NCBI GenBank assembly: GCA_902651635.1
Contig: CACRSC010000084.1
Location: forward strand, 636,292-700,291
Length of the DNA: 64,000 nucleotides
Origin: Mastigamoeba balamuthi
Taxonomy: Eukaryota > Evosea > Mastigamoebida > Mastigamoebidae
Direction of reading: 5' to 3'
Within the stretch, counting starts at the first letter, position 1. Each line of letters begins with the position of its first letter. A model generated the notes under the pieces. The model saw only the letters and a list, made by a program, of their open reading frames with translations. It had not been told where the DNA came from and did not search any database. Shown here piece after piece: positions 20,830-32,408 of this stretch. A program made the translations under genes and the position numbers.

Positions 20830-21211
20830 ATCGTGTGATCGCCAGATACTGATATCTCGAGATATCTCTCCCCGGGGAGATCGCGGAATCCACACGATTC
20901 CCGTTCCCCCCGTCTCGATCTCTGAGTCGCTCTGGCGATATCTCTGATTGCCTCAGGCTACCGCCATCACATCAAGTTCCAGATACTGGGGACACCGATG
21001 AGAAATAAACAGCATTCCGGAATTCTCCCATTCTGCTCCTCTGAATTAGAAATTCGTACCCGTGGTTGCAACGGCAAATTTCGGTTTCGGATAGACAGAC
21101 AGTATCAGAAGATTCTGGTATCTCGCGTCGGCCCTTTCGCGGTTTGCCATTCTGACAGTTTCGCACCACGTGCGCGGTGCGTGTGCGGGGGCACCGAAGC
21201 TGCGCTGCGCC
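20830..21211. other. Intergenic, AT-rich palindromic stretch
   Basis: No gene is visible. The region is unusually rich in GATATC-type strings: CTGATATCTCGAGATATCTC near 20850-20870, a CCCCGGGG palindrome beside it, GCGATATCTC near 20935, and CAGATACTGG near 20980. It separates the Sel1-repeat gene (minus) from the DHHC gene (plus), so it is likely a divergent promoter region with copies of the GATAT-type element seen elsewhere. Confidence 0.45.
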
Positions 21212-22591
21212 ATGATCGTCGAGGAGTCCGCGAGCTCTGTGCGCTGCCACGGCCGCGTGGTCTACGGGCCCGACAGGCAGCCGTTCTACATGACCAACGC
21301 GCTCTTCCTCGTCATCGGCCTCCTCTTCATGGTCCGAGTGTGCGACCCCGCTCGCCCCGCACCCCCACCGGCCCCCGCGCCCACCAGTGACCCGCGCCAC
21401 GCGCAGACTGCCGTACATTGCCGTACGCGTGTCGATCGTGCTGCCGGCCGTCTTCCTCTTCACGTACCTGTTCGGTATCCCCCCGTCCCATGCCTTTGCG
21501 CGGCCACCGCCTTTGCGCTGACGTGGCGCCGCGTTCAGCGTATATTAACCTGCTCAGGTGCGGGCTCAGGGACCCCGGCATCATCCCTCGCAACGCGGAC
21601 CCGCCGACAGGCCGTGAGCAACGCGTCCTCCCGTTCTCGTTATCGCCGGGTTCTGGTTTCTGACGTCGGCGCCCTGCAGTTGTCGCCAACGGCACGAGGC
21701 AAGTGACCATCGGCGACAAGCAGTGCAACCTCAAGTACTGTGGTACGGTCGCCACCTCCACCAACCCGGGCGGACTCCTCCCCCCCTGACGTCTCCGTCA
21801 GACACTTGCAAGATCTGGAGGCCACCGCGGTCGTCGCACTGCGGCACTTGCAACAACTGCGTCGAGGAGTTTGACCACCACTGTGAGCCGCCAGCCGCCC
21901 CCGCCCGATCCCCCCCAGCGCCGCCCACTGACACACGGGGCGCGCGGGTGTGCAGGCCCGTGGATGGGCAACTGCGTGGCCAAGCGCAACTACAGGGACT
22001 TCTTCCTCTTCCTCTTATTCACGTCCTTCGACCTCCTCTGCGTCGTCGCCCTCAGCTGCACAATGGTCCCCTCGCTCCCCACCCCTCCAACGCAGCAGCG
22101 GGCCGGTGGCTGACAGCACACGCGCTGGTGGGGTTGGCCCCTCGCAGTTTGCGCTGATGACGGTGCAGCGGAAGAGGGAGGCGAGCGAGGGAGCGGGCAT
22201 GGCGATGGTCCACGTCGCGGGGCGCATACCCGACGTGGCCGCCATCACGCTGCTGAGCTTCATGCTCGGGTGGTCCGTCGCGGGCCTCGCGTTCTTCCAC
22301 TGCTCGCTGGCCTGCGCGGGCCAGACGACCAACGAGGACATCAAGCGGACGTTCATCGACTGGGCCGCCAACCCCGCCTACAGGGGCTGGGCCCGCAACT
22401 GCCTCAGGGTCTGGTTCCCCCCGGCCTGGCCCTCGCACTACGCCCGCTCCCTCAGGCTCAGGAGGCGCTCGGCCGTCGCCGAGACGGGCACCGTGGTGCG
22501 CGTGGCCTCGCTGCCTGATTACCGCACCGAGCCCGGGGCGCTGGAGCCCGTGGACCGCACCGTCTCGGACAAAACACGACTTCTGGCCTGA
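21212..22591 (+). CDS. DHHC-type protein S-palmitoyltransferase (ZDHHC9/14/18, Erf2-like)
   Basis: The gene encodes an integral membrane enzyme that transfers palmitate to cysteines of target proteins, probably at the Golgi or endomembranes. Exons joined across at least four introns give two N-terminal membrane spans ([11 protein letters not shown] and [12 protein letters not shown]) and a DPG box (LRDPGIIPR). A zinc-binding cysteine-rich domain follows (KQCNLKYC, then [19 protein letters not shown]). The catalytic FDHHC is separated by an intron from [15 protein letters not shown]. Two more spans follow ([37 protein letters not shown]), then the QTTNEDIK (TTxE) motif just inside the last span. 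The TTNEDIK form and overall order are those of the ZDHHC9/14/18 group, which in yeast and animals modifies Ras-like proteins. The first exon probably ends at 21339. Confidence 0.85.
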
Positions 22592-22840
22592 AATTCCTGG
22601 TTTTGCTGGGCGGACCGCTTTCAAGTGAGCTCGGTCGTTTACTCTCCGGTCGTTCGGGGTCTGTCCCTCCCCGCCCCATACTTCCGGCCCGCTTGGGGCG
22701 GTGAACCGAGGGTTGGGACGTTTTTTCGGCCGCCAGGGATGTTTCTTGTTTTTTGTACACTCGCTGACGTCACAGAGAGCATAAATATCGGGGCAATAGA
22801 TCTGCAGCCGGTCATTTTTTGTGCGGTTTATTTTCAGGCG

Positions 22841-25308
22841 ATGTTTCAGGTTTCCGGCAACTCGGACGCTGTGCCCCTCATGGGCACCGCCCCCGTGAGG
22901 AGGCCGTTCTGGTCCTATGCCTCGGCCAAGCTCATCGCCCTGCTGGGTCTGACCTTCTCCCCGTCCCCTTTCTGCCTGCCCTGCCGGTTCTCGGCACGAG
23001 TCTCACACAGTACTCGTGACGTGGGGGTTTGGTGCAGTGGGCCTGGGGCTGTTCATCGGTGCTGTCGTGGTGGTCATCGCGGTCCTGGTGTTCCGCAGCG
23101 ATGGCCCCGTGCCCGTGTTCAAGCAGTTCACCGCAGGTGCACCAACACAACAGACCCAGCCACCACAACACAACAAACACTCCCTACAATTTACTGCCGC
23201 CCTCGTCCAAATACAACCCCGCGAAGCAATTCCTCCGCCGGTTCTCGAACCGCGTCGCAGCCCCGCTCACCACCTCTCTTCTCTTCTCTCCTCACGCGTG
23301 GCGTGCGTTTGCAGACGTGCGGGTGACGCAGGAGGTGCTGGGGACCACCGAGGTGGCGTTCGAGGGCCGCATGGCCCAGTCGATCGGCTCCAGCGGCTCG
23401 TTCCTCGCCCAGATCGCCACCGGCGCCGGGGCCCGTCCCGGCACGCGCGCCGTCTACAGCCACCCGCGCGGCCAGTCCCCGCGCGTGGCCCTGCGCACGC
23501 CGTTCTTCGAGCGGCACGTCTGCCACGTGCTGCCCCAGAACGAGACGGTCCTCGCCATCGACCCGCGCTCGCACGTGCACGCCTCGGGCTCGCTCGACGG
23601 CGCCAAGTACAAGGTCTGGCGCGTCGTGCTCGCCGGCTGGAGCCCCGAGCTGCAGGCCCACGTCACCAAGACCGAGGACTGGACCGTCACCACCGGCAAA
23701 AGTGCCCCTTTTTCGCGTTTTCCCCACCGCTTTTTTGTCGTGTTTCTGGTTTTTTCTTTGTGAACTCAAGGAAATCGTGTTCAGATCCGGTCCCGATCCA
23801 GTTCCTGACGACGGTGGAGGTCATGTCGGTGCGGATCTACGCGAGGTACGCGTTCAGCAACGCGCAGGCGGAGGTGAACCAGGAGGACTTTGAGATGCCG
23901 CAGGGGCAGCAGTGCAGCGACTTCACCGCCGTCGCCGCGGGCAGCAGCGTCCGCAGCTTCGCGGACCAGCTCCTCGCCAAGCTCGCCCAGTCGCGCGCCG
24001 CCTCCCCCGCCGCCCGCAGGTCGTCCGCCGACGCCGCAGACCTCGTCAACGGCGAGCAGCGTCTCCGCGACCTCGCCTCGCGCACCAAGACGTGGACCTC
24101 GGGCCCCAACACGGTCTTCGACGGCAAGACGCTCAGTGCGCCACTCCCTTGGGAGCCAGCCCTCGCGGGTAGGAGTTGGTCGCTAACAGGGCGGGCACGC
24201 GTCACGCGTCACGCGTCTGCAGGCGATGCGGCCAACTGGCTGCGCAGCCCCGTCGTGTGGTCGGCGGAGCAGGGGAGCCACCACGAGGTCTCGTCCGCCA
24301 GCGCGCAGAGGACCGCCGAGCTGCTGGCCTCTGGCGCAGACGTCCCCGAGAGCTTCGACAGCCGCACGCAGTGGCCGCTGTGCCCCACCGTCAGGTCTGT
24401 GCGCAACCAGGGCAAGTGCGGCTCGTGCTGGGTACGCCCCCGTCCTCCCCGGAGACTCTGGGGGGCTGTGGCCTCACTCTCGCGCCCTCCCTCGCAGGCG
24501 CACGGGGCTGCCGAGGCCTTCGGGGACAGGCTGTGCGTGGCGTCGGGGGGCAACTTCACGCGGGCCATGTCGCCGCAGTGGATGGTCAGCTGCTTCAAGG
24601 ACAACAACGGCTGCAACGGCGGCTTCCCGGACCTCGCGTGGCTGGACCTCGTCAGCAGTGGCGTCGCCACCGACAGGTGCCTGCCCTACACTGCCGAGGA
24701 CGGCCAGTGCCCCGCCTACTGCCGCGACTACTCGAGCCCCGTCCTCTACAGGACCTCGGATGCCGTTCGATTCCCCCCGCCTCCATCTTTGTTCCCCCTT
24801 CGCTCCCAACACGCCGCTGCGCTCTGCAGTACAGCGTGTTCTCCAACGAGAGCTGGGCGACCACCGCGAGGGCGCTCCAGGTGGAGGTGATGACCAGGGG
24901 CCCCGTTGAGGTCGCCTACGCGGTGTTTGACGACTTCGTGAACTACAAGTCCGGTGTCTACAGCCTCTCCAAGGGCGCCGCCTTTGCCGGCATGCACGCC
25001 GTCAAGCTCATCGGGTGGGGCACCGAGAACGGGACCCCATACTGGTACGCTGACCGTCCCATCCTCTGCTCTGGGGGTTGGGGGCTCACACTCGTCCTCG
25101 TAGGCTCGTCGCGAACTCGTGGGGGACGGAATGGGGCATCAGCGGGCTCTTCAAGGTGCGAACGGCATCCTCCCCTTGCCTATCACGCAGTTCTTTACGT
25201 CCAGTACGAATGACGTGGTTCGCTTCGCAGATAAGGCGCGGCGTGAACGAGGTCGGCATCGAGGACAGCATTGTTGCTGGCACGCCGATTGTCCCTGCTC
25301 GCTTCTGA
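22841..25308 (+). CDS. Membrane-anchored cathepsin B-like cysteine protease (C1A)
   Basis: A papain-family protease with an N-terminal anchor. Exon 1 encodes a short cytoplasmic head, then a hydrophobic segment (LGLFIGAVVVVIAVLVF) without a signal cleavage site, so a type II membrane protein is predicted. A ~300-residue lumenal pro-region follows. The catalytic domain has the oxyanion Gln and nucleophile Cys in NQGKCGSCW, with an intron directly after the Trp and the next exon starting AHGAAEAFGD. It also has NGCNGGFPD, the catalytic His in GMHAVKLIGWG, and the Asn in ANSWGTEWG. The order is closest to cathepsin B, but the two-His occluding loop is absent, so it should act as an endopeptidase without the carboxydipeptidase activity of mammalian cathepsin B. 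At least seven introns are needed. Confidence 0.85.
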
Positions 25309-25487
25309 GTAGCCCCAGTTCGACAGACGCGATCGACTGCCAAAGCAAATAATGCACTTGCGATTGCGCTTGCAACAGTCAGACCGGGTGGTCCGGTCGT
25401 GTGTGTGTGTGTGGATGTGCGTGTGTTGTGTGCTCCTGCGAAGTGCTGTACATAAATTGAGGTTTCTGTGCGCGATTCCACCCAGCC

Positions 25488-27338
25488 CTAGACGCCAGCG
25501 CTCAGGTCTATTGCGAACTGGTCTGCGTTATCGCTGCCACGGCGCTGCGCCTCCTCGATCTTGCGGACGAACCTCAGGGCGTGAGCGTCGACGGAGGAGC
25601 CGAGGAGGCCTATGTACTCGTCAAGCTTGCACCTGGCGTCCTCGAGGCGCCCGCTGTCGAGGTCAGAGACAGCGTCGTTGAAGAGGGTGGTTCTGCGCAT
25701 GGCCACGGGGTCGGTCTTCTCAGTGCGGCCGACGAGCTCGTAGATCTCCTGGACCTGGGCAAAGCCCTTGACGCGGACGTGGCCGAGGTGCCGGAGGACC
25801 ATGCGGTCGCCGACGGCGTCGCGGGTGGTGGAGCAGATGAGCATGCGGGTGCCAAAGTACTTGTTCATGGGCTCGAGCCTGGCGGCGAGGTTGACCGAGT
25901 TGCCCAGGACGGTGTAGTGGAAGTGGTTGCTCGACCCGCTGTTCCCCACCAGCACNNNNNNNNNNNNNNNNNNNNNNNNNNNNNNNNNNNNNNNNNNNNN
26001 NNNNNNNNNNNNNNNNNNNNNNNNNNNNNNNNNNNNNNNNNNNNNNNNNNNNNNNNNNNNNNNNNNNNNNNNNNNNNNNNNNNNNNNNNNCGCCCCGCAC
26101 CTCGGTCCTCTGGAGCGTGCCCAGCTTGCCCTGCTCGCTGAGCCTGCGGGCCGCCTTGCCCACCGAGGCCGTGAGCTTGTCCTCGCTGAGCGCGACGGGC
26201 ATCCTGACCACCGACCCGTCGGACTTGTAGAGCTCGGTCGAGGCGTTCCTGGAGGTGGCGACGATGGTCCAGTCGTCGTCGTTGCTGACGATCCAGATGT
26301 TGCTGCTCCGCACTCGCGACGCCCGAAGCTGTGCGCGCGGGAGGGAGGGAGGACCCCGGTGAGTTCAGTGCTCCACAGAGCGGCTGTCTGCGATTGCGGC
26401 CGCCGGCGGACCTTGGCGCCGATGTTGGTGAGGGAGACCTGGAGGATGATGACGCCGCACTTCTTCTCGGGGTGGCCCCTGGGGCTCCAGCTCTTGCTGA
26501 GGCTGAGGCAGAGGAAGATCTCGGGCAGGGACAGGTCCGGGCCGTCCCAGTGGAACGAGCTGTCCCCGATGGCGGTGGTGTACCAGCCCCTCCGGAGAGT
26601 ATCGTATTTCGGCCACGTAGAGTTCTGCCCCGTCGTTTCCCCGATGTACCAGTCCTCGGAGCTCTCGTTCCACTCCATGTACCACGACATGTACGACCTC
26701 TGGTGTGATGGCATGTCAGTTGCCGATCAGAGAGGAACTTCGAGGATATGAGGACGCACGTTGAAGCCGACGGCACCGCCGCGCGGGTCCTGGCGCCAGA
26801 GGATGGGCTTGGTCTCCTTGTAGAACGGCTGGGGGCCTCTCCCGTAGGCCGAGCACTGGTACCCGAACGTGTTGGCATATCCGGCAAACTCGAGCTCGCG
26901 CCCGGAGACCATCATCGTGTCCAGTGTCTCCCGCCACGAGTCCAACAGGACGGGACTGTCTTCGCAGTACTGGGGATTCCTCTGGGCCGCGAGCTCGAAC
27001 TGGTGGATGACGCGCTCCGAGTCCTCGCAGATCTGCGTGAAGACGGACACAGACTCGTTCTTGATCGACCGCATCAGAAACTCGGTCGCCGTGTCCGTCG
27101 AGGACGTTGCCGTCGACCACCAGATGGTGATCTGCGGGACGGCGGAGACCATCACGCAGACGGCGACGAGTCCGACGATGGCGACGCGGACCGACACGCG
27201 GAGGCTGCGCAGGATGCGCCCGAAAGGTCCCGGCAGCTCGCTGTCGCGGCCCCTGTGCGTTGCGTCGCCAGCCTCGGAGCCTCGGTACGACGTGCCACGC
27301 TTGGCGAATGTGCCGACGCTGCTAGAGTCCCTATTCAT
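25488..27338 (-). CDS. Receptor-type class III adenylyl cyclase, copy I (interrupted by N gap)
   Basis: The minus-strand twin of the cyclase at 28151-30721, nearly identical over much of its length. The N-terminal part has a membrane span (VAIVGLVAVCVMVSAVPQIT) and an extracellular sensor-like region with intron positions matching the twin. The C-terminal half of the cyclase domain is present (VLVGNSGSSNHFHYTVLGN, then NLAARLEPMNK) and the stop is at 25488. The second span, the HAMP-like segment and the first half of the catalytic domain fall inside the N run at 25956-26090. That run is only 135 bases, whereas the twin has 803 bases in the same interval, so the gap length is nominal. The gene may be intact in reality. 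Confidence 0.8.
25956..26090. other. Assembly gap (135 N)
   Basis: A run of undetermined bases interrupts cyclase copy I. Comparison with the twin gene shows the flanks correspond to positions 29444 and 30248 of this window, so about 803 bases should be here if the copies are collinear. The near-identical inverted copy nearby is a plausible reason for the failed assembly. Confidence 0.95.
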
Positions 27339-28150
27339 AGTCGCTCGGGGCTGGCAAGGGATGCCTAACTTGCCGGACTATCAGAGTGTTCTGTCTGGGC
27401 TCGGATTCGCCTGAATTGTCCCGATGACAAAACTCGCGTCTATTTTCGGGTCTCGGAGAACTGCAGTTCAGAGAGGCGGGGGCCGATTGTACCCCCACAC
27501 AGGACCGCCGATGGGGTGCTGCACATCTCACTTGGAGGCCCAATCCTTGCCCATCCCGAAATCTAATCTCCCAGTCACAGACGAATTCGTCTCATACCAA
27601 ATAAAGCAAAGGGGTGCAGAGTGGAAATACAGCAGCCCATTCATACCACACGAGGTCGTACAGTGGGGAATCTGTGCCAGCTGGCAGGGATAGTGAGTGG
27701 GGACGGAGAGCCCGAGGGGAGGAGAAGGGCACATAATAACGCCAAACGAGTATTAACTGCCAATTCTGTCCCAATTTCTGCAATTTGTGTAGAACAAACA
27801 CGTCGCCTTGGCGTTACTTCCGAACCGCGGTCTTCGCCGGGCACTAATGAGGAGGTTGCAGCACACGGGGTGCCAGTGTCGAGTGCCAGTGCCTCTGCGA
27901 GACTGTAAGTGGAAGTGCCTGTCGGTGCGGTATTCTACGATGAGAATTCCACGCCGATGGCGGAAAGCTACGGTCCTCCAAACATAGAGCCGGCCTCAGT
28001 ATCAGACGAAGGACAATGGACGGTCTTTGGTCTGCCGATTTTTTTTTCTTCACTAAAGGCGGTGGTTGCTGGGTGAACCATGGACAGCTGTATAGGCCCT
28101 CAAAAGACTATCGCCACAATAGTATTCTCTCATTGCAAAGAACATCCGAG
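27339..28150. other. Divergent intergenic region between the two cyclase genes
   Basis: These 812 bases lie between the start codons of the head-to-head cyclase genes and should contain both promoters. No convincing coding frame is seen. Unlike the flanking genes, the two halves are not obviously inverted copies of each other, so the repeated part appears to begin close to the coding regions. There is a T8 run at about 28039-28046. Confidence 0.5.
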
Positions 28151-30721
28151 ATGAACAGCGACCCCAGAGGTCTGGACACGCTGACCACCGCCAAGGCCGG
28201 GGGCGGTGTGTCGATCCACAGGCCAGAGGTTGATGAGGCGATGGCGGCCAGGAAGGAGGTCTCCGCGGGCACCTGCGGTGGTCTGCTACAGCGGATGCGC
28301 GTGTCGGTCCGCGTCGCCATCGTCGGCCTCGTCGCCGTCTGCGTGATGGTCTCCGCCGTCCCGCAGATCACCATCTGGTGGTCGACGGCCAAGTCGTCGA
28401 CCGACATGTCGACCGAGTTTCTGATGCGGTCGATCAAGAACGAGTCTGTGTCTGTCTTCACGCAGATCTGCGAGGACTCGGAGCGCGTCATCCACCAGTT
28501 CGAGCTCGCGGCCCAGAGGAATCCCCAGTACTGCGAGGACGGGCCTGCGCTGCTGGACTCGTGGCGGGAGAGCCTGGACACGATGATGGTCCCCGGGCGC
28601 GAGCTCGAGTTCGCCGGATATGGCAACACGTTCGGGTACCAGTGCTCGGTCTACGGGAGAGGCCCCCAGCCGTTCTACAAGGAGACCAAGCCCATCCTCT
28701 GGAGCCAGGACCCGCGCGGCGGTGCCATCGGATTTGATGTGCGCCCAAATTGGGTTTTTGCTCTCTCTGGGTAGAACACACAGACGCTATATTTGGGGGC
28801 AGCGACCGAACTGAACTCGCGCGGTGTGTTGCCAATAGGGGTACTACATGTCGTGGTACATGGATTGGAACGAGACCTCGCAGGGCTGGTACAGAGGCGC
28901 CACGACCGGTCAGAACGCGTCTATGGCGAACTACTTTACGCACAGAAGAGGCTGGTACAAGATAGCCATCGGGGACAGCTCGTTCCACTGGGACGGCCCG
29001 GACCTGTCCCTGCCCGAGATCTTCCTCTGCCTCAGCCTCAGCAAGAGCTGGAGCCCCAGGGGCCACCCCGAGAAGAAGTGCGGCGTCATCATCCTCCAGG
29101 TCTCCCTCACCAACATCGGCGCCAAGGTCCGCTGGGGCCGCAATCATCAGACAGCCGCTCTTTGGAGCACTGAACTCACCTGTGCCCTCCCTCCCGCCGC
29201 GCACAGCTGCGGGCATCGCGAGTGAGGAGCAGCAACATCTGGATCGTCAGCAACGACGACGACTGGACCATCGTCGCCACCTCCAGGAACGCCTCGACCG
29301 AGCTCTACAAGTCCGACGGGTCGGTGGTCAGGATGCCCGTCGCGCTCAGCGAGGACAAGCTCACGGCCTCGGTGGGCAAGGCGGCCCGCAGGCTCAGCGA
29401 GCAGGGCAAGCTGGGCACGCTCCAGAGGACCGAGGTGCGGGGCGAGACGTACCTCATGTACGTGGAACTCGTCGACATCAGGCCGGGGACGGGGTACCGC
29501 CCGGTGTACGTCATCATCGCGGACCCCGAGTCGGACTTCTTCTCGGGGATCCAGCGGAGCATCGGCATGACCATCGGCATCACCGTGGCCATGGTCTTCG
29601 CCTGCGCCGCCCTGTCGGTGATCGTGGCCGTGCTGGTCTCGAGCCCTCTGCGGTTCGTGGTGAGGCAGATGGAGCGCGCCTCCAGGCTCGAGAAGAACGA
29701 GGACAAGTCTCGCAGCTCGATGAAGGCTGGTCTCTCCGAGGTTGCATCCATCTATTCGAGCATGCACAAGATGTGGACGCTGCTGGGGAGCTTCCACAAG
29801 TATGTCCCCATCGAGGTTCTGCGCATTCTGCAGATGAGAGGAGAGATCGCCAAGCTGAGCGTGTCGAGGCACAAATGCTCGACTCTGTTCTGCGACATTG
29901 AGAACTTCACGGTGATGACCGAGTCCACCGACCCCAACATACTGCTCACGGTTTTCACCGACTTCATGGATCTCTGCACAAAGTCCATCGACGAGAACGG
30001 TGGCATTGTGGACAAGTTCATTGGCGACTGGTGAGATGATTCCCCCTGTTGGGTCCAACGGCCTTCCTTACCCTGCCTCCGCAGTGTAATGGCGTTCTGG
30101 GGATACCCAGGCGAGGCAAAGGACATGGAGCTGAGGGTGTGCCTGGCCGCCATCTCGATCCGTGAGGGGCTGGGGCCGCTGCGGGCCAAGTGGGAGGCGG
30201 CAGGGCTGCCGCTGATCAACTGCAGGGTCGGGATGTCGACGGGAGAGGTGCTGGTGGGGAACAGCGGGTCGAGCAACCACTTCCACTACACCGTCCTGGG
30301 CAACTCGGTCAACCTCGCCGCCAGGCTCGAGCCCATGAACAAGTACTTTGGCACCCGCATGCTCATCTGCTCCACCACCCGCGACGCCGTCGGCGACCGC
30401 ATGGTCCTCCGGCACCTCGGCCACGTCCGCGTCAAGGGCTTTGCCCAGGTCCAGGAGATCTACGAGCTCGTCGGCCGCACTGAGAAGACCGACCCCGTGG
30501 CCATGCGCAGAACCACCCTCTTCAACGACGCTGTCTCTGACCTCGACAGCGGGCGCCTCGAGGACGCCAGGTGCAAGCTGGACGAGTACATCGGCCTCCT
30601 TGGCCCCTCGGTCGACGCTCACGCCCTCAGGGTCGTCCGCAAGATCGAGGAGGCCCAGCGCCGCGGCACCGTCGAGGTTGAGGAGGGTCAGTTCATCTTC
30701 GACCTGAGCGCTGGCGTCTGA
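28151..30721 (+). CDS. Receptor-type class III adenylyl cyclase, copy J
   Basis: Four exons (28151-28738, 28839-29126, 29207-30030, 30085-30721) join in frame to 778 residues. The order is: cytoplasmic head; span 1 (~55-75); a ~430-residue extracellular region with aromatic and Cys residues like a Cache-type sensor; span 2 (MTIGITVAMVFACAALSVIV); a HAMP-like linker; and a class III cyclase domain. Metal-binding Asp residues lie in LFCDIENFT and DKFIGD, the latter split by intron 3. The purine-specifying Lys is in DKFIGD, and Thr replaces the usual Asp in YTVLGNSVNLAARLE, a class IIIb trait also found in bicarbonate-responsive cyclases. The transition-state Asn and Arg lie in that last motif. 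It should make cAMP in response to an external signal; the ligand is unknown. Confidence 0.88.
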
Positions 30722-31115
30722 AGGAGTAGTGGCGAGCGGGCTGGGACTCAGAACTGTAATTGTAGTGTCCACAGCACAACAGCGAGCAGCACAAACAAAG
30801 CATGGAGCCAGATCCGCACACAGTCACGGCGACTGTTCAGCTCTCAGCGGGGTGAACGAGCTGTGGAATGGGCTGTCTGCCAGTGCCTTGTGCCCGTACT
30901 ATCGGTAGTACACGCGCGACTGCTGTGTTGATGCCGATTCCCCCCTCTAGGGACACGAAACCCTGCATGCCGGGCGGCTTTTCAACGGCCTCAGGCGGCC
31001 GTACGGCAGCGACCATCGCCACTGCCGAGAGTGAGGACCAAAGTCAGTGTGCAGCGCTGCCCGCTGGGCTCTGATTCGTGGCTGAGGGGGTGAATGAAAT
31101 CTGTTTTTGGAGACT
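30722..31115. other. Intergenic, no gene seen
   Basis: About 390 bases between the cyclase stop and the Elongin A start. No coding frame, RNA gene or clear repeat is visible. Confidence 0.45.
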
Positions 31116-31945
31116 ATGGCGGACCGCGAGACAGGGGCAGCGCGCGCCTTCAGCAAGCGCGTCGCCGCGCAGGACCTGCGCCTCGAGGCCATCGCCCCCA
31201 AGCGCGCGCGCCGCGGCGTGCCCACCCTCATCGAGCTCGCGTCGAACAGGGTCATCGACAGCCTCGACCAGCACCTCGTCCGCAGATCTCTTCTCTTCCC
31301 CCTCTTGCGCCCTCTTCAGCCGCCCCACTGACCCAGCGCGTCTGCGGCGCGTCTGGCGGGGCGTCGCCGCGGTCTCGGACGGGTCCAGGCCAGGCTGGCG
31401 TTCCTGCCGCCGGAGCTGCGCGGGCGGGTGCTGAAGAGCTGCACGTCGAAGCAGCTGGACGTCGTGGAGCGAGTGGCGGAGAAGGTGCACACCGACTCCC
31501 TTTCTCCTCTCGCCCCCTCCGCCTGCTGTTCTGTTTCGCCTGCATTAATTATTACGGACCGCGCTCACCCGACCGCGCCGTCTCTCTGCGGGCTGGGGAG
31601 CAGCACGGGATCCAGCTCGACTCGGAGGCGCTGTGGGAGGTGGTGTGCAAGCGCGAGGCGTGCGCGCGGGGCGAGGGGTGCAAGTCGTGGCGAGCGGCGT
31701 GGATCGAGTCGCAGCGGTCGCACAAGGCGATACGCGTGATGCTGCGCTCCAAGCAGGTCGACGAGAGCAAGCGGCACCGCGAGGTCAAGGTCCTCTCGGC
31801 CACAGAGGGCGCCCACAGGCAGGCCAGCGCCACCGCCGTCCGCCGGGCCGCGTCCTCGGGCTGGGGCTCCTCGCGCGCGCCCTCTGCGGCCTCCAAGCCG
31901 GGCGTGGGGCCTCTGATGAAGCAGGTCTTCAAGATGAAACACTGA
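31116..31945 (+). CDS. ELOA: Elongin A-like protein
   Basis: Short exons assemble into a compact Elongin A homologue (about 200 residues; animal Elongin A is longer because of an N-terminal TFIIS-like domain that is not seen here). A BC-box-like helix (TLIELASNRVIDSL) would bind Elongin C. It is followed by an F-box-like region (LAFLPPELRGRVLKSCTSKQ, VERVAEK) and the family's ALWEVVCKREACARG, SWRAAWIESQ and RVMLRSKQ, matching the LW-x-VHC-x-R-D/F and SWREMYLR pattern of Elongin A. Elongin A stimulates RNA polymerase II elongation and, with Cullin 5, ubiquitinates stalled polymerase. The start ATGGCGGACCGC is in a good context. Introns lie near 31277-31335, 31336-31398 (borders uncertain) and 31483-31605. 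Confidence 0.75.
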
Positions 31946-32408
31946 GCCGCCTCGCCCATTCCCCCGCGTCGCTTCAGCACGGCAGGCTCTGCGTTGGGGC
32001 CCGCGAGGGGGCCCCGTTGGGAGGGGAGTTGACAGCGGGGGCGGCAGGGGGAGGCATGGCCAGCCCTGAGCAGTGACTTTGATGTCGTACATAAGTGTGG
32101 ACACAACAGCATCGTGCAGCAACACGGAAATGCAGCATCTTCTGGTGAACGAGAGCGCACAATTGATTTGCGGGGAATGTGTTGCTTTGCGTGTCGCGTT
32201 CGCAGTCTGGCCAAATGCTCCCTGGGCATCGAAACTGCCTGGAACCTGGGTCTGTGGGCCCGTTTGCGGCGGAGAACCAGAGATCACTTGATTATCGGTG
32301 CTGTTGTGCTGTTGTGCTCCGGGTGGAAGAGGTCGGCTGGTGGTGTACTGCGGTTGGTGTTGTCTGTTGCTGGTTATGGTTGTTGTGTCCTCTCACTGCC
32401 CCCGGTAT
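31946..32408. other. Intergenic between convergent genes
   Basis: About 460 bases separate the 3' ends of the Elongin A gene (plus) and the TTC39-like gene (minus). No gene or repeat is recognised; TG-rich low complexity occurs at 32340-32400. Confidence 0.45.

Noticed and set aside
25956-26090. A true deletion variant in cyclase copy I
   Set aside because: The segment is a run of N with both flanks matching the twin gene, so it is missing data and not evidence of deletion.
27424-27693. 89-codon plus frame in the spacer between cyclases
   Set aside because: Short, without homology or codon bias, and in the expected divergent promoter region.
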